From Candidatus Symbiopectobacterium sp. 'North America' (lineage in GTDB: Bacteria; Pseudomonadota; Gammaproteobacteria; Enterobacterales; Enterobacteriaceae), in assembly GCF_015762685.1 (NCBI RefSeq), contig NZ_PEHF01000066.1:1-64000 (forward strand): a DNA stretch of 64,000 bases. Reading direction: 5' to 3'. Made by a program: the position numbers and the translations under genes. The notes under the pieces were generated by a model, which saw only the letters and a list, made by a program, of their open reading frames with translations, had not been told where the DNA came from and did not search any database. Below, one piece after another: positions 1 to 7,866 of the stretch. Numbering within the stretch: the first letter of the stretch is position 1; each line of letters starts with the position of its first letter.

Positions 1-231
1 CTGAGGCTGAGCTGGAATGCTGTCGATAACATTATGCAACGGGCGGTTAAGCGTGGACTGGCCCGTCTAGCTAACGAAAGCTGTTGCAGAGAACGAGATC
101 GCGAGATAGCTCTTGGACTCATTGAGGATTTAGCTAACGGCACGATAGAAACCAGAGAGCACCCAGTGATTAGTGACAGGTCGGCGTTGCTGGAATATTT
201 AAAAAAACGATTAGAGAATGCCACCTTTTAG
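1..231 (+). CDS. Hypothetical protein, 5' end off the window
   Basis: The frame is open from the left edge and ends at a TAG at 229-231. An internal ATG lies at 34. The visible 76 residues are charged and contain a basic segment around the first ATG (RAVKRGLARLAN). That segment faintly recalls the helix-turn-helix of ISL3-type transposases, but the transposase catalytic motif is absent and I do not assign it. It lies on the early-gene side of the phage cos site, where P2-like phages carry variable cargo genes. The product is unknown. Confidence 0.4.
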   Translation: MRLSWNAVDNIMQRAVKRGLARLANESCCRERDREIALGLIEDLANGTIETREHPVISDRSALLEYLKKRLENATF

Positions 232-544
232 CGTTGCATGCATAACCCACATGATTTTGCATGACGATCTACAGTCAATTTTCCCCCGCTAGTGCCACGG
301 CTGGCGCGGATCGCGCCGGATCGTGCGAGTGCATGAAAAGCGACACACAAAGCGGGCAGGCGTGGCGGGGATAGCATTGCGCGCGAGGGCGTTTAGGCGT
401 GATTCATCCCGCGCCGCTGCGCCCCGCTGTGAGGTGTTCCGCTTGATATCATGCGTGGGGGGCTGGCTTTTCACTGGTGCGCATAGAACGCGATTGGTGA
501 GGGTTTATGTTGACTCTCGAACACCCATTCTCTATGGTTCGCTC
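232..544. other. Non-coding stretch containing the phage cos region
   Basis: No convincing gene is seen between the left-hand ORF and the antirepressor leader. A 77-codon frame at 323-556 runs through the cos site and has no ribosome binding site or family resemblance. The stretch is GC-rich around 290-430 and includes the cos-like sequence listed separately. Confidence 0.6.
359..384 (+). other. cos: cos site of P2/186 type (DNA packaging start)
   Basis: The 19 bases from 359 match the cohesive end I recall for phages 186 and P2 at all but one or two positions. The following TGCGCGC also matches. In P2 the site lies about 0.5 kb beyond the portal gene Q. Here it lies about 1.8 kb beyond Q because antirepressor and hicAB cargo sits in between. 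It is where the P/M terminase would cut concatemers. The match is from memory and should be aligned to the reference cos sequences. Confidence 0.75.
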
Positions 545-607
545 CACGAGGCCTAGAAACCTCTTTTCACGCGGTCAGAACCAACCCCGTTAGTGTTGGA
601 TTTTTTA
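545..607 (+). ncRNA. Candidate c4-type antisense RNA upstream of the antirepressor
   Basis: The segment has GAGG/CCTC pairing near its start and a CCAAC/GTTGG hairpin (581-599) followed by six T, an intrinsic terminator. Its bases around 548-558 (GAGGCCTAGAAA) are complementary, with one bulged base, to 715-725 just upstream of the antirepressor start. This is the architecture of the c4 antisense RNA of P1/P7 and related prophages, which represses an antirepressor operon by pairing over its translation start. The terminator and the target complementarity are seen directly. The c4 identity is inferred from that and from the antirepressor downstream. Confidence 0.55.
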
Positions 608-653
608 TGCCTGTCATTCAGTGAACGCACTGCGCGGTCACACCCCGATCAAT

Positions 654-746
654 GTCGGGAGGGCGACGAATACAACACCCGCAAGGGGAATAAGTCCGCG
701 GTTTCGTGAAGCCGTTTCTAGCCTCCCGACACCACCTATTGGTGGT
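654..746 (+). promoter_or_regulatory. Structured leader of the antirepressor mRNA
   Basis: Bases 654-662 and 722-730 are perfectly complementary over 9 bp. The left arm can alternatively pair with CCCGA at about 644-648 in a short local hairpin, so two exclusive folds are possible. A 6-bp ACCACC/GGTGGT hairpin at 731-746 ends just before the antirepressor ribosome binding site. A short in-frame extension from a GTG at 706 reads straight into the antirepressor, reminiscent of the icd-ant overlap in P1. This is the presumed target of the upstream antisense RNA. Confidence 0.45.
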
Positions 747-777
747 TTTCCCTAGAAAGAAATATCACGAGGTCATT

Positions 778-1506
778 ATGACTACCCAACTATCCGTAGA
801 AAGCCTTTCCGTTGTCACTCACAACAATATTCCTGTCGTTACTTCAGAGCTACTGGCGCAACTTTACGGTACGGAAACTGTTCGCATCCGACAAAACCAC
901 AAACGAAATAGTGATCGTTTTGTTGAAGGAAAACACTTCTTCAATCTGAAAGGTACTGATTTAAAAGACTTTAAGAACAGAGTATCTCAAAGATACTCTG
1001 TTGAAAGTAACAAAGTCACTAATAGTGACTTTGTTAAAAATAACGGACTGACTGATAGTCAGTTAGTCAACAGCATGTCTTTAAGACCTTCAGTGAAAGT
1101 TTCCCGTAACACTCGTAGCCTCATCCTCTGGACGGAACGCGGCGCAGCGCCTCACGCTAAGATGCTGGAAACCGATCAAGCGTGGGATGTGTTTGAGACG
1201 CTGGAAGAATGCTACTTCAACCCACAAACAAAAGCCGTTCAGCATAAACCGGAAAAGCCTGTTCACCCTTGCGAACTGGAATTTTATATTCCTGAAACCA
1301 CGCTCACCTTCAACCATCGGCAAATCACGCAACTAAATGCGTTATTTCACTCTGTAGATTACCTGACGACAGATTTTTGGCCGCATATCCAGAAGCTGTT
1401 CCCCATGCTGGATCGTGAATATGGCTCTGCGGTCGATACCGTGAGTCTGTTGATGCGGCTATTGAAAGAAAAACGTGAAGAGTGTGACTTGTTGTCACAA
1501 CGATAA
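778..1506 (+). CDS. Phage antirepressor / regulatory protein with N-terminal ORF6N domain
   Basis: The 242-residue protein begins at ATG 778 behind GAGG at 769-772. Residues about 8-60 match the ORF6N domain, with PVVTSELLAQLYGT, RIRQNHKRNSDRF and EGKHFF as landmarks. ORF6N and KilA-N proteins are DNA-binding regulators of phages, often antirepressors. Residues about 70-105 form a polar linker encoded by three consecutive DNA palindromes (see the repeat entry). The C-terminal half (LILWTERGAAPHAKMLETDQAWDVFE onward) is shared by many phage regulatory proteins. It follows a c4-like RNA leader and precedes hicAB on the same strand, beside cos. The function is inferred from domain and context. 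Confidence 0.8.
   Translation: MTTQLSVESLSVVTHNNIPVVTSELLAQLYGTETVRIRQNHKRNSDRFVEGKHFFNLKGTDLKDFKNRVSQRYSVESNKVTNSDFVKNNGLTDSQLVNSMSLRPSVKVSRNTRSLILWTERGAAPHAKMLETDQAWDVFETLEECYFNPQTKAVQHKPEKPVHPCELEFYIPETTLTFNHRQITQLNALFHSVDYLTTDFWPHIQKLFPMLDREYGSAVDTVSLLMRLLKEKREECDLLSQR
976..1068. repeat. Three tandem palindromes inside the antirepressor coding sequence
   Basis: Palindrome A spans 976-1002, with 12-bp perfect arms and a 3-base loop. Palindrome B spans 1009-1035, with 13-bp perfect arms and a 1-base centre. Palindrome C spans 1046-1068, with 10-bp arms, one mismatch and a 3-base loop. The arms of A, B and C are unrelated in sequence to one another; only the symmetry is shared. A and B are each 27 bp (9 codons) and the reading frame stays open through all three. 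A weaker 5-bp symmetry follows at 1077-1087. Confidence 0.9.
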
Positions 1507-1510
1507 TCAC

Positions 1511-1570
1511 TTACGACACCAAAAAATGACACTATAGAAATTGAAATGGTGTCATTTTGTGATACTATAA
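1511..1570 (+). promoter_or_regulatory. hicAB promoter and 9-bp inverted-repeat operator
   Basis: AAATGACAC at 1524-1532 and GTGTCATTT at 1549-1557 form perfect 9-bp arms around a 16-base spacer. Two promoter readings are possible: TTACGA (1511-1516) with TATAGA (1533-1538), or TTGAAA (1541-1546) with TACTAT (1563-1568), both with 16-bp spacing. The second would leave an almost leaderless hicA mRNA. The inverted repeat overlaps both and is the likely binding site of the ribbon-helix-helix HicB protein, as in other autoregulated hic operons. Confidence 0.5.
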
Positions 1571-1575
1571 ACGCC

Positions 1576-1830
1576 ATGAACAAACGACACCTGAAAACGC
1601 TGTCAGATGTGTTTTCTCGCCCGGTTAGCGGTTCGATAAAGTGGAGTGATATAGAGTCACTACTGATAGCGCTGGGGGCAGAAGTACACGAAAGGGAAGG
1701 TTCGAGAATTGCGGTACTGTTGAAAGGTGAGAAAAGAATCTTTCATCGGCCACACCCGAGACCAACCACTGACAAGGGGGCGGTTAACTCCATCCGGATA
1801 TGGTTAGACAGTTTAGGGGTAAGACCATGA
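1576..1830 (+). CDS. hicA: HicA-family mRNA interferase toxin
   Basis: The 84-residue protein starts at ATG 1576. HicA toxins are small double-stranded-RNA-binding-fold ribonucleases. Landmarks here are IKWSDIESLLIALGAEVHEREGSR, with the conserved G-S-R turn, followed by KRIFHRPHP carrying the catalytic-type histidine. The last four bases (ATGA) overlap the start of hicB, so the two are translationally coupled in the usual toxin-first order. It is intact. It lies in the cos-proximal cargo region of the prophage, a position where P2-like phages tend to carry host-fitness or anti-phage genes. Confidence 0.87.
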   Translation: MNKRHLKTLSDVFSRPVSGSIKWSDIESLLIALGAEVHEREGSRIAVLLKGEKRIFHRPHPRPTTDKGAVNSIRIWLDSLGVRP

Positions 1831-2168
1831 TTAATACATTGCAAATCGACGGCCACACGGCCGTCATCGCGTTTGACTCGGAAATTGAAATGTTTCGAGG
1901 GGAATTTGTCGGGCTGAATGGCGGCGCGGATTTCTATGCCTACAGCGTGGAGGAACTGAAAAAAGAAGGGGCAACATCACTTGCCATATTTCTTGATGAG
2001 TGCCGACATGATGGTATTGAACCGTATAAATCCTATAGCGGCAAAGTGACTACCCGCCTAACGCCGGAACGCCATGCTGCCTTAGCTGTAACCGCGCAGG
2101 CTAACGGGGTGTCAATTAACGAATTGTTAAATGAAGGCGTCGACCTCGTTATTGAGCGGCATTCATAA
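1827..2168 (+). CDS. hicB: HicB-family antitoxin
   Basis: The 113-residue protein starts at ATG 1827, overlapping hicA by 4 bp. The N-terminal half has the degenerate RNase-H-like HicB fold (AVIAFDSEIEMFRGEFVGLNGGADF, then SVEELKKEG). The C-terminal half is a ribbon-helix-helix DNA-binding segment (KVTTRLTPERHAALAVTAQANGVSINELLNEGVD). It should neutralise HicA and repress the operon at the inverted repeat upstream. A strong hairpin follows 3 bases after the stop. Confidence 0.87.
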   Translation: MINTLQIDGHTAVIAFDSEIEMFRGEFVGLNGGADFYAYSVEELKKEGATSLAIFLDECRHDGIEPYKSYSGKVTTRLTPERHAALAVTAQANGVSINELLNEGVDLVIERHS

Positions 2169-2169
2169 T

Positions 2170-2198
2170 AACAAGGCCACTATATAGGTGGCCTTGTT
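2170..2198. terminator. Bidirectional terminator between hicB and portal gene Q
   Basis: ACAAGGCCAC (2171-2180) pairs with GTGGCCTTGT (2188-2197) over 10 bp, with a 7-base loop. It separates the rightward hicAB operon from the leftward P-Q operon, whose stop codon lies at 2201-2203. Confidence 0.8.
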
Positions 2199-2200
2199 CA

Positions 2201-3220
2201 TTATTCCTCTTGTAATTTATAGGGTTTGAAGTTGATCACCTCAATGCCGACCCACTCATTCACCTCTTTGATTCGTTCCTGTAATGGCGTCAGTTCATTC
2301 CTGACAAACACCTGACTCGCTTTCTCCACATCCCCAAACCCTCCCGTATTGCTGGGGATAATCCCCATCATCTACGGCGGCACGCGGTGCGCACTGAGCA
2401 GATCGTCGCGGCTGGCATTATTGATGTTAAAGAAATCGTCTTTCGTCGCCACCTCGCTGAGCGGCACGATCTTGATACCGTCCGGCTTGCCGTTGGGGGC
2501 GTAGAAAAACAGGTTCTTAAAATTCCCCAGCCCTTTCGTATTGCTCATCGCGGCGCGTAACTTGTCTACGTCAGTGCCGCTTTGCGCCGCATCGGTCACA
2601 TACATGATGTAACCCGCGTGCGCACCGTTCTGGTAATACTTGCGCCGGAACAGCGTCGCCGATTCGTTCAGCCATGCCGAGTTTAACGAGCTGATATATT
2701 CCGGCAGGCCTTACATTTCCTGATTGATATCCGGTTCAAGCAGATGAAACACGCTGCCCGGTTCAAAGCGGTGCGGCTCCTTGAATGACTGCACGAACCA
2801 GTAAACATCATCTTCTACCCCGCGTCGGGTGTATTTGGCCGGGCTGGAATCCAGCCGTAAGATGCCGCCTGTCCTGTTCAACCGCTTTTCCAGAAAAGCG
2901 TTACCAAATACCAGATAATCCAGCACAAAGCGGCTAAAATCCTGCTGACTTAACAGCGGGTGCGGGATAAAGGTACTCACCAGAATGTTACGTTTCACGT
3001 AGATCGGTGAGCTGTGGTGTACTGCGGCACGCAGGCTTTTCGCCAGACCGCTAAAGCTGATCGGCGGCTCAATCCATTTGCCGTTATGGATACACTCGGC
3101 GTAATCCAGAATGTCGCGGCGGTCTAGCACGGCGGACGGCTCACCGAAGGTGAATGCCTCCATCGACTGCGCCGGGCTGGCTTGCGCTGTTTTGGACTGG
3201 CGAAACTTACGTTTTTTCAC
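2201..3220 (-). pseudogene. Q: P2 gpQ-like portal protein, two in-frame stops
   Basis: The frame starts at GTG 3220, overlapping the preceding stop (GTGA), and ends at TAA 2201-2203. It encodes a 339-residue P2-type portal protein, the dodecameric capsid vertex through which DNA is packaged. Landmarks include KRKFRQSKTAQASPAQ near the start, LARLDSSP-type spacing in the middle and GIIPSNTGGFGDVEKA near the C-terminus. A TAA at 2711-2713 replaces a residue just before GLPEYISSLNSAWLNES. A TAG at 2372-2374 replaces the glutamine expected after HRVPP (CAG to TAG). The frame is otherwise continuous, so both are point mutations and the product is lost. Confidence 0.92.
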
Positions 3221-3970
3221 GCGACTGACTCCTTATTGTTGATGGCCTGCGACCAGTCGCAACCAAAAAACACCTTGTATTCTTCCGGGGTAAATTCCCG
3301 TTTGATGGTATCGAGATCGTGAAGGTGACAGCCCTGCGCGATGGCCTGTTCCAGCGTCAGCGACTGACGCCAGACACCATCCGAGCCAAACGAACTGCCC
3401 TGCATAAAAAGTGCTGGCTGCGGATTCATACGCCGCTGAAAATCACCGCTCCATACCTGAAAAGCGAGGTAGTTATCAGAGGGAGATCCGTAAAGCGTCC
3501 GGCGATGTTGTTTATGCATCGACATTGACTTAGCGATCAAAAACGCCGTGCGCCGGTTTTTAAATCACTGAAATTCATCAACATACACATTGCCTGAATA
3601 ACCTGCGCAGTAATTTTCTTTCCCTAAAAATGAAACCTGCGCATCGTGCAACAGCACATGCCCGGCGTCGTTGATTGACAGGTTAACCCCCACTTGCCAC
3701 GCGGCCGCTTGCATGTGAGCGCGGGCCACTTGCGCCAGTTCTGGTGTCGGTGCATAGAAAATCTGATTGCGCCCGGTGGTCAGTGCATCCAGCAGCGCTT
3801 CCCGCGCAAAAAATGCTGTCGCACCAATCTGGCGCGCCTTGGTGATGGTGCGGTTAGTTAACATTCAGTTTCCCCACGCGCTGCCATACCGCCTGATACG
3901 GGAACGTGAAGCGCGCTATCATCGCGTGCAGGTCGTCTATCTGGTCGGGGGTAAATCGGGTTCTTTTCAT
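3217..3970 (-). pseudogene. Terminase large-subunit paralogue lacking the nuclease half
   Basis: It starts at ATG 3970, overlapping the P stop (ATGA), and ends at TGA 3217-3219, overlapping the Q start (GTGA). It aligns along its length with the ATPase half of gpP: ARQIGAT (Walker-A-like), ALLDALTTGRNQIF, YSGNVYVDEF (Walker B), a VWSGDFQRR segment and GVWRQSLTLEQAIAQGCHLHDLD. It stops where gpP continues into its RNase-H-like nuclease (GYDPSHTGD). A 33-bp tract at 3757-3789 is identical to 5146-5178 in P. It is broken here by a frameshift near 3866 and a TGA at 3565-3567 where gpP has tryptophan. P2 itself has no gene between P and Q. Function unknown. Confidence 0.8.
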
Positions 3971-5722
3971 TCGTTAATGTCCAAAATGCTGACAGGGACA
4001 TGACCGTTAATCGCGGTCAGGGGTTCGTTTAACAGCGCGTGCATGGTGGCCCATGCCACATCGGCGTGACTGATTTCCTCGCTGCGACTCGCTTCATAGG
4101 TGGTGCGGTTACCGCTGGCCGTCATGGTTTTGCAGATCGCCATAAAAGACTGCGTAATGTCGGTGTGGCTGGTGTCGTACTCCAGCCGCCCGCTGGTGAT
4201 GGTATCTTTGGCTTTCATCATCATGGCGGTTTTGATTTCCGGTGAATACTTGATTTCACGCGCCGCCGGGAAAAATCCCCGTACCAGTTGGTAAACACCC
4301 TGACCGATGCCCGTTGCGTCAATGCCGATGTATTCGACGATGTATTTTTCCGTCAGCAGCTTGATGGCGTCGGCCTGCGCGGCAAAATCCATGCCTTTCC
4401 ACTGGAAGCGCTCAAGAATGCGGAACTTACCGCCCGGAGCCAGTACAACACAGCCCGCACTGTCGCCTGTGTGTGACGGGTCGTAGCCAATCCAGACAGG
4501 TTTATAGGCAAACGGGTGCAGCGCGTAAGGGTTAAAGTCTTCCCACTCTTCCAGCGCATCAACCATGCAGCGCTGCAACTCCTCAAACGGGAACACCGAG
4601 GCTTTATCATCAACAAACTCACACATCAGCAGGTTCTGATATTCTGCCGGGCTGTATTCTAGCGAGAGCTGGTCAAGGTCGAACAGGTTACAACCCCCGG
4701 CCAACGCATCTTCTACCGTGACAATCTGCCGCCACTGACCATCCCCGCACAGCGCACCGCCGGACAGGTTCGCGTGACTTAAATCCAGATGGATGTGATC
4801 GGCCTTGTTGCCGCGTCCCTCGTTGAACAACTCACCCGACCAGAACGGATAGGCGCTGTGGGCCAGACTGGGCGGCGTGGAAAAATAGGTTGAGCGCCAT
4901 TTCTTGTGCAACGACATGCCGCTGGCAACCTTGCGCAGTTCCTGAAACTTGGGTATCCAGAAATATTCATCCAGATACAGATTCCCGGTGTAGCTCTGCG
5001 CGGTGCGGATATTGGTGCCGAGAAAGAACAGGCGAGCACCGTTGGGCAGCACCATCGGATCGCCTTTCAGGTCAACGTCAACCAGTCGGGCAAAATCGAT
5101 GATGTAGTTTTTAAACACATGCGCCTGTGCCTTGCTGGCTGACAGGAAAATCTGATTGCGCCCGGTGGTCAGTGCATCAATCAGCGCCTCGCGTGCAAAG
5201 TAGAAGGTTGCCCCAATCTGGCGCGATTTCAGGATATTGCGGATACGGTGTTGTAGCACGGCCTGATGCCAGCCACGCTGATAATCAAAAATCTCACTGA
5301 GAAAAATGTCGTTCAGCTTCAAAATGGCGGCGTCGCTGAACAGGTTCTTTTCTGGTGCCTTGCGTTCGCCCTTGTTGCGGTTGCGCACGTTGGGATTGAG
5401 ATCGGCCTCATTGCCCGTCTGGCTGTAGCGGTTCACCCGCGCCAACCGCTCAATCTGACGGCCTAACAGGTCAATCTCTTTGTAGTCATGCCTCCTTTTT
5501 CGTCTTCATGATGAGTTGAATCAACCGCGCTTCCAGATTGGCTTCAACACGCGATACCGGGGCGATAGCGTCCCAGCCGTCGCGCTGTTTCCAGCTCTGC
5601 ACGGTCGGCGTTTTCTGGTTCAGCATTTCCCCAATCTGACGCACTGAAAAGCCCTGCCAATAGAGCAAAGCCGCCTGTCGCCGTGGGTCGCTGATGATGG
5701 TGGTATCGATGGCTGTATTCAT
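3967..5722 (-). pseudogene. P: P2 gpP-like terminase ATPase subunit, frameshifted near the N-terminus
   Basis: P2 gpP is the large terminase subunit that translocates and cuts DNA at cos. The start at 5722 reads DPRRQAALLYWQGFSVRQIGEML and TPTVQSWKQRDGWDAI, as in P2. After KTKKEA a one-base shift near 5487 is needed to reach DYKEIDLLGRQIERLARVNRYSQTG and the rest. Downstream are KSRQIGAT, a Walker B LYLDEYFW, and the nuclease motif GYDPSHTGDSAGC, open to the TGA at 3967-3969. The restored length is close to the 590 residues of P2 gpP. It is transcribed leftward and is divergent from O. Confidence 0.92.
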
Positions 5723-5769
5723 GACGGCAAGGCTACGTCAGCGCCACCCTATCCCGCCTTAAGTACCTG

Positions 5770-5789
5770 TTGTGCCAGCGGTTAGCAAA
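5770..5789 (+). promoter_or_regulatory. Putative Ogr-binding site of the P/O divergent late promoters
   Basis: The bases read TTGT, 11 others, then GCA. The same arrangement, TTGT-N11-(A/G)CA, occurs before FI (17840) and V (12463). P2 late promoters are activated by the zinc-finger protein Ogr bound to a TGT...ACA dyad near -55. Centred at 5780, the site would place the O transcript start near 5835, about 27 bases before the O start codon. Confidence 0.45.
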
Positions 5790-5861
5790 CCGTGATTGAT
5801 GGTGCGCCGAAGGTACACGCCGGATACTCGCCCCGACTTCCCGCAAACAACGGATGAGAAA

Positions 5862-6716
5862 ATGGCAAAGAAAGTTTCGAAGTGGTTCCACGTCGGTGTT
5901 GAAGGTGACACCTGCGACGGTCGCGTGATTGACGCCAACGATATTCAAAACATGGCGGATACGTTTGATCCGCGTGTCTACGGTTGCCACATCAACCTTG
6001 AGCACCTCAAAGTCTTGCTGCCTGACAGCCCGTTCCGCCGCTATGGCGATGTGGTTGAGCTGAAAGCGGAGGCGATTGATGATGATTCTGTGCTCAACGG
6101 CAAGCTGGCTCTGTTCGCCAAAATCACCCTGACCGATGAACTGGTGGCGATGAATAAAGCCAGCCAGAAAATCTATACCTCTATGGAGATCCAGCCCTAT
6201 TTTGCCAATACCGGCAAAGCCTATCTGGTCGGTCTGGCGTTCACTGATGACCCGGCCAGCCTCGGCACGGAAATGCTGGAATTCAGCGCCAAAGCCAAAC
6301 ACAACCCACTGGCAACCCGCAAAGCCTCCCCGGAAAACCTCTTTTTCGTCACCACCGAAGTAACGCTGGAATTTGAAGACCTTCCGGACGTCGAGCCAAC
6401 CCTGTTAACCCGCGTGAAAGCCCTGTTTGGCCGCAAGCAGTCCAGCGATGACGCCCGTTTTAATGATGTGCATGAGGCTGTTACTGCGGTTGGTGAGCAT
6501 GTGCAGAGCGGCTTTGATGATGTCTATAAGCGCATTTCAAAGATTGAAGTTGACCTTGCGGTTTACAAACAGGATGCATCACGCCAGACCGAGCAGGCAA
6601 AACAGGAAATCACCGACCTCAAAGCCACGCTTGACGGCACCGAAAGCCTGACCCAGACGCGCCGCCCGGCGGCGACAAGTGGCGACGGTAAAGCCTCGTT
6701 GCTGACCAACTGCTAA
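5862..6716 (+). CDS. O: P2 gpO-like capsid scaffold and maturation protease
   Basis: The 284-residue protein is the first gene of the rightward late operon. Start at ATG 5862 matches P2 gpO (MAKKVSKW). The serine-protease triad of P2 gpO is present at the same positions: Asp19 (GDTCDGR), His48 (NLEHLK) and Ser107 (YTSMEIQP). The C-terminal third is the helical scaffold part, with DDARFNDVHEAVTAVGEHV and a coiled segment, ending LLTNC as in P2. It guides assembly of gpN and cleaves capsid proteins. This gene is intact, unlike its neighbours P and N. Confidence 0.95.
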   Translation: MAKKVSKWFHVGVEGDTCDGRVIDANDIQNMADTFDPRVYGCHINLEHLKVLLPDSPFRRYGDVVELKAEAIDDDSVLNGKLALFAKITLTDELVAMNKASQKIYTSMEIQPYFANTGKAYLVGLAFTDDPASLGTEMLEFSAKAKHNPLATRKASPENLFFVTTEVTLEFEDLPDVEPTLLTRVKALFGRKQSSDDARFNDVHEAVTAVGEHVQSGFDDVYKRISKIEVDLAVYKQDASRQTEQAKQEITDLKATLDGTESLTQTRRPAATSGDGKASLLTNC

Positions 6717-6765
6717 CCGGGGCACAGCCCCGCGATACCCTTTTTCAGAAACAACAGGAAAAACC

Positions 6766-7863
6766 ATGCGTAAAAAAACCCGTTTTAAATACAACGCCTA
6801 CCTGACCCAGCTTGCCGCGCTCAATGGCGTTTAGGTGGAAACGCTGAGTAAAAAATTCAGCGTGGAACCGTCGGTCACGCAGTCGCTGATGGAAGTGGTG
6901 CAGGAGTCCAGCGACTTTCTGACCCGTATCAATATTGTTCCGGTGGTAGAGCTGACCGGGGAAAAGGTCGGCCTCGGTGTGTCCGGGTCGATCGCCAGCA
7001 CCACGGATACCTCCGGCGGTGATGAGAGCGAAACTGCTGATTTGCTGAGTCTGGAAGCCCGGCAGTACAAGTGCGAACAGATGAACTTTGATTTTCATAT
7101 CCGCTACAACACCCTCGACCTGTGGGCGCGTTTTCAGGATTTCCAGTTGCGCTTGCGTAACGCTATCGCCAAACGTCAGTCGCTGGATTACATCATTGCC
7201 GGATGGCACGGCGTGAAACGTGCGGCAACCTCTGACCGCGCTAAAAATCCGCTGTTGCAGGATGTTGCGGTGGGCTGGTTGCAGAAATACCGTAACGAAT
7301 CCCCTAAGCGTGTGATGGATAAATCTACCGCACTAGATGGCACGGCGCTTGATGACAAAGTGCGTGTCGGGCTGGGGGCTGCGTCGGCTTACGTAAGCTT
7401 TGATGCATTGGTGATGGATGCAACTAACACCCTGATCGACGAGTGGCATCAGGAAGACCCCGATCTCGTGGTGATTTGTGGCCGTCAGTTGCTGGCTGAC
7501 AAATATTTCCCGCTGGTCAACCAACAACAGCCCAACAGCGAAACGCTGGCCGCTGATATCATCATCAGCCAGAAGCGCATCGGCAACTTGCCAGCGGTGC
7601 GCGTGCCATATTTTCCGGCCAATGCGTTTATGATCACCCGCCTGGATAATCTGTCGATTTACTACATGGACGACAGCCACCGCCGCCACCTTGAAGAGAA
7701 CGCCAAGCGTGACCGCATCGAAAATTACGAATCCATTAAACAGGATTACGTGGTGGAGGATTACGGCTGCGGCAGTGTGATCGAAAACATTGAAATGTGC
7801 GATTTCCGAACTGATAAGGAACGGAAAAAAGACGCACAAGCAAAAGCGGAGGCTGAAGCCTAA
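6766..7863 (+). pseudogene. N: P2 gpN-like major capsid protein with an early amber stop
   Basis: The start MRKKTRFKYNAYL at ATG 6766 matches P2 gpN. Codon 23 is TAG (6832-6834), immediately before the otherwise intact VETLSKKFSVEPSV, and the remaining 342 codons are open to 7863. Landmarks include GVSGSIASTTDT, NFDFHIRYNTLDLWARFQDF and ISQKRIGNLPAVRVPYFP. Without amber suppression or internal reinitiation no full-length capsid protein can be made. Gene order O-N-M is standard. Confidence 0.93.
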
Positions 7864-7866
7864 TTC

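Noticed and set aside
1..100. Possible ISL3-family transposase end
   Set aside because: Only about 20 basic residues resemble the helix-turn-helix; the catalytic region and inverted repeats are missing.
323..556. 77-codon frame over the cos region
   Set aside because: Arg/Ala-rich translation of GC-rich DNA, no ribosome binding site, and it overlaps cos and the antisense RNA.
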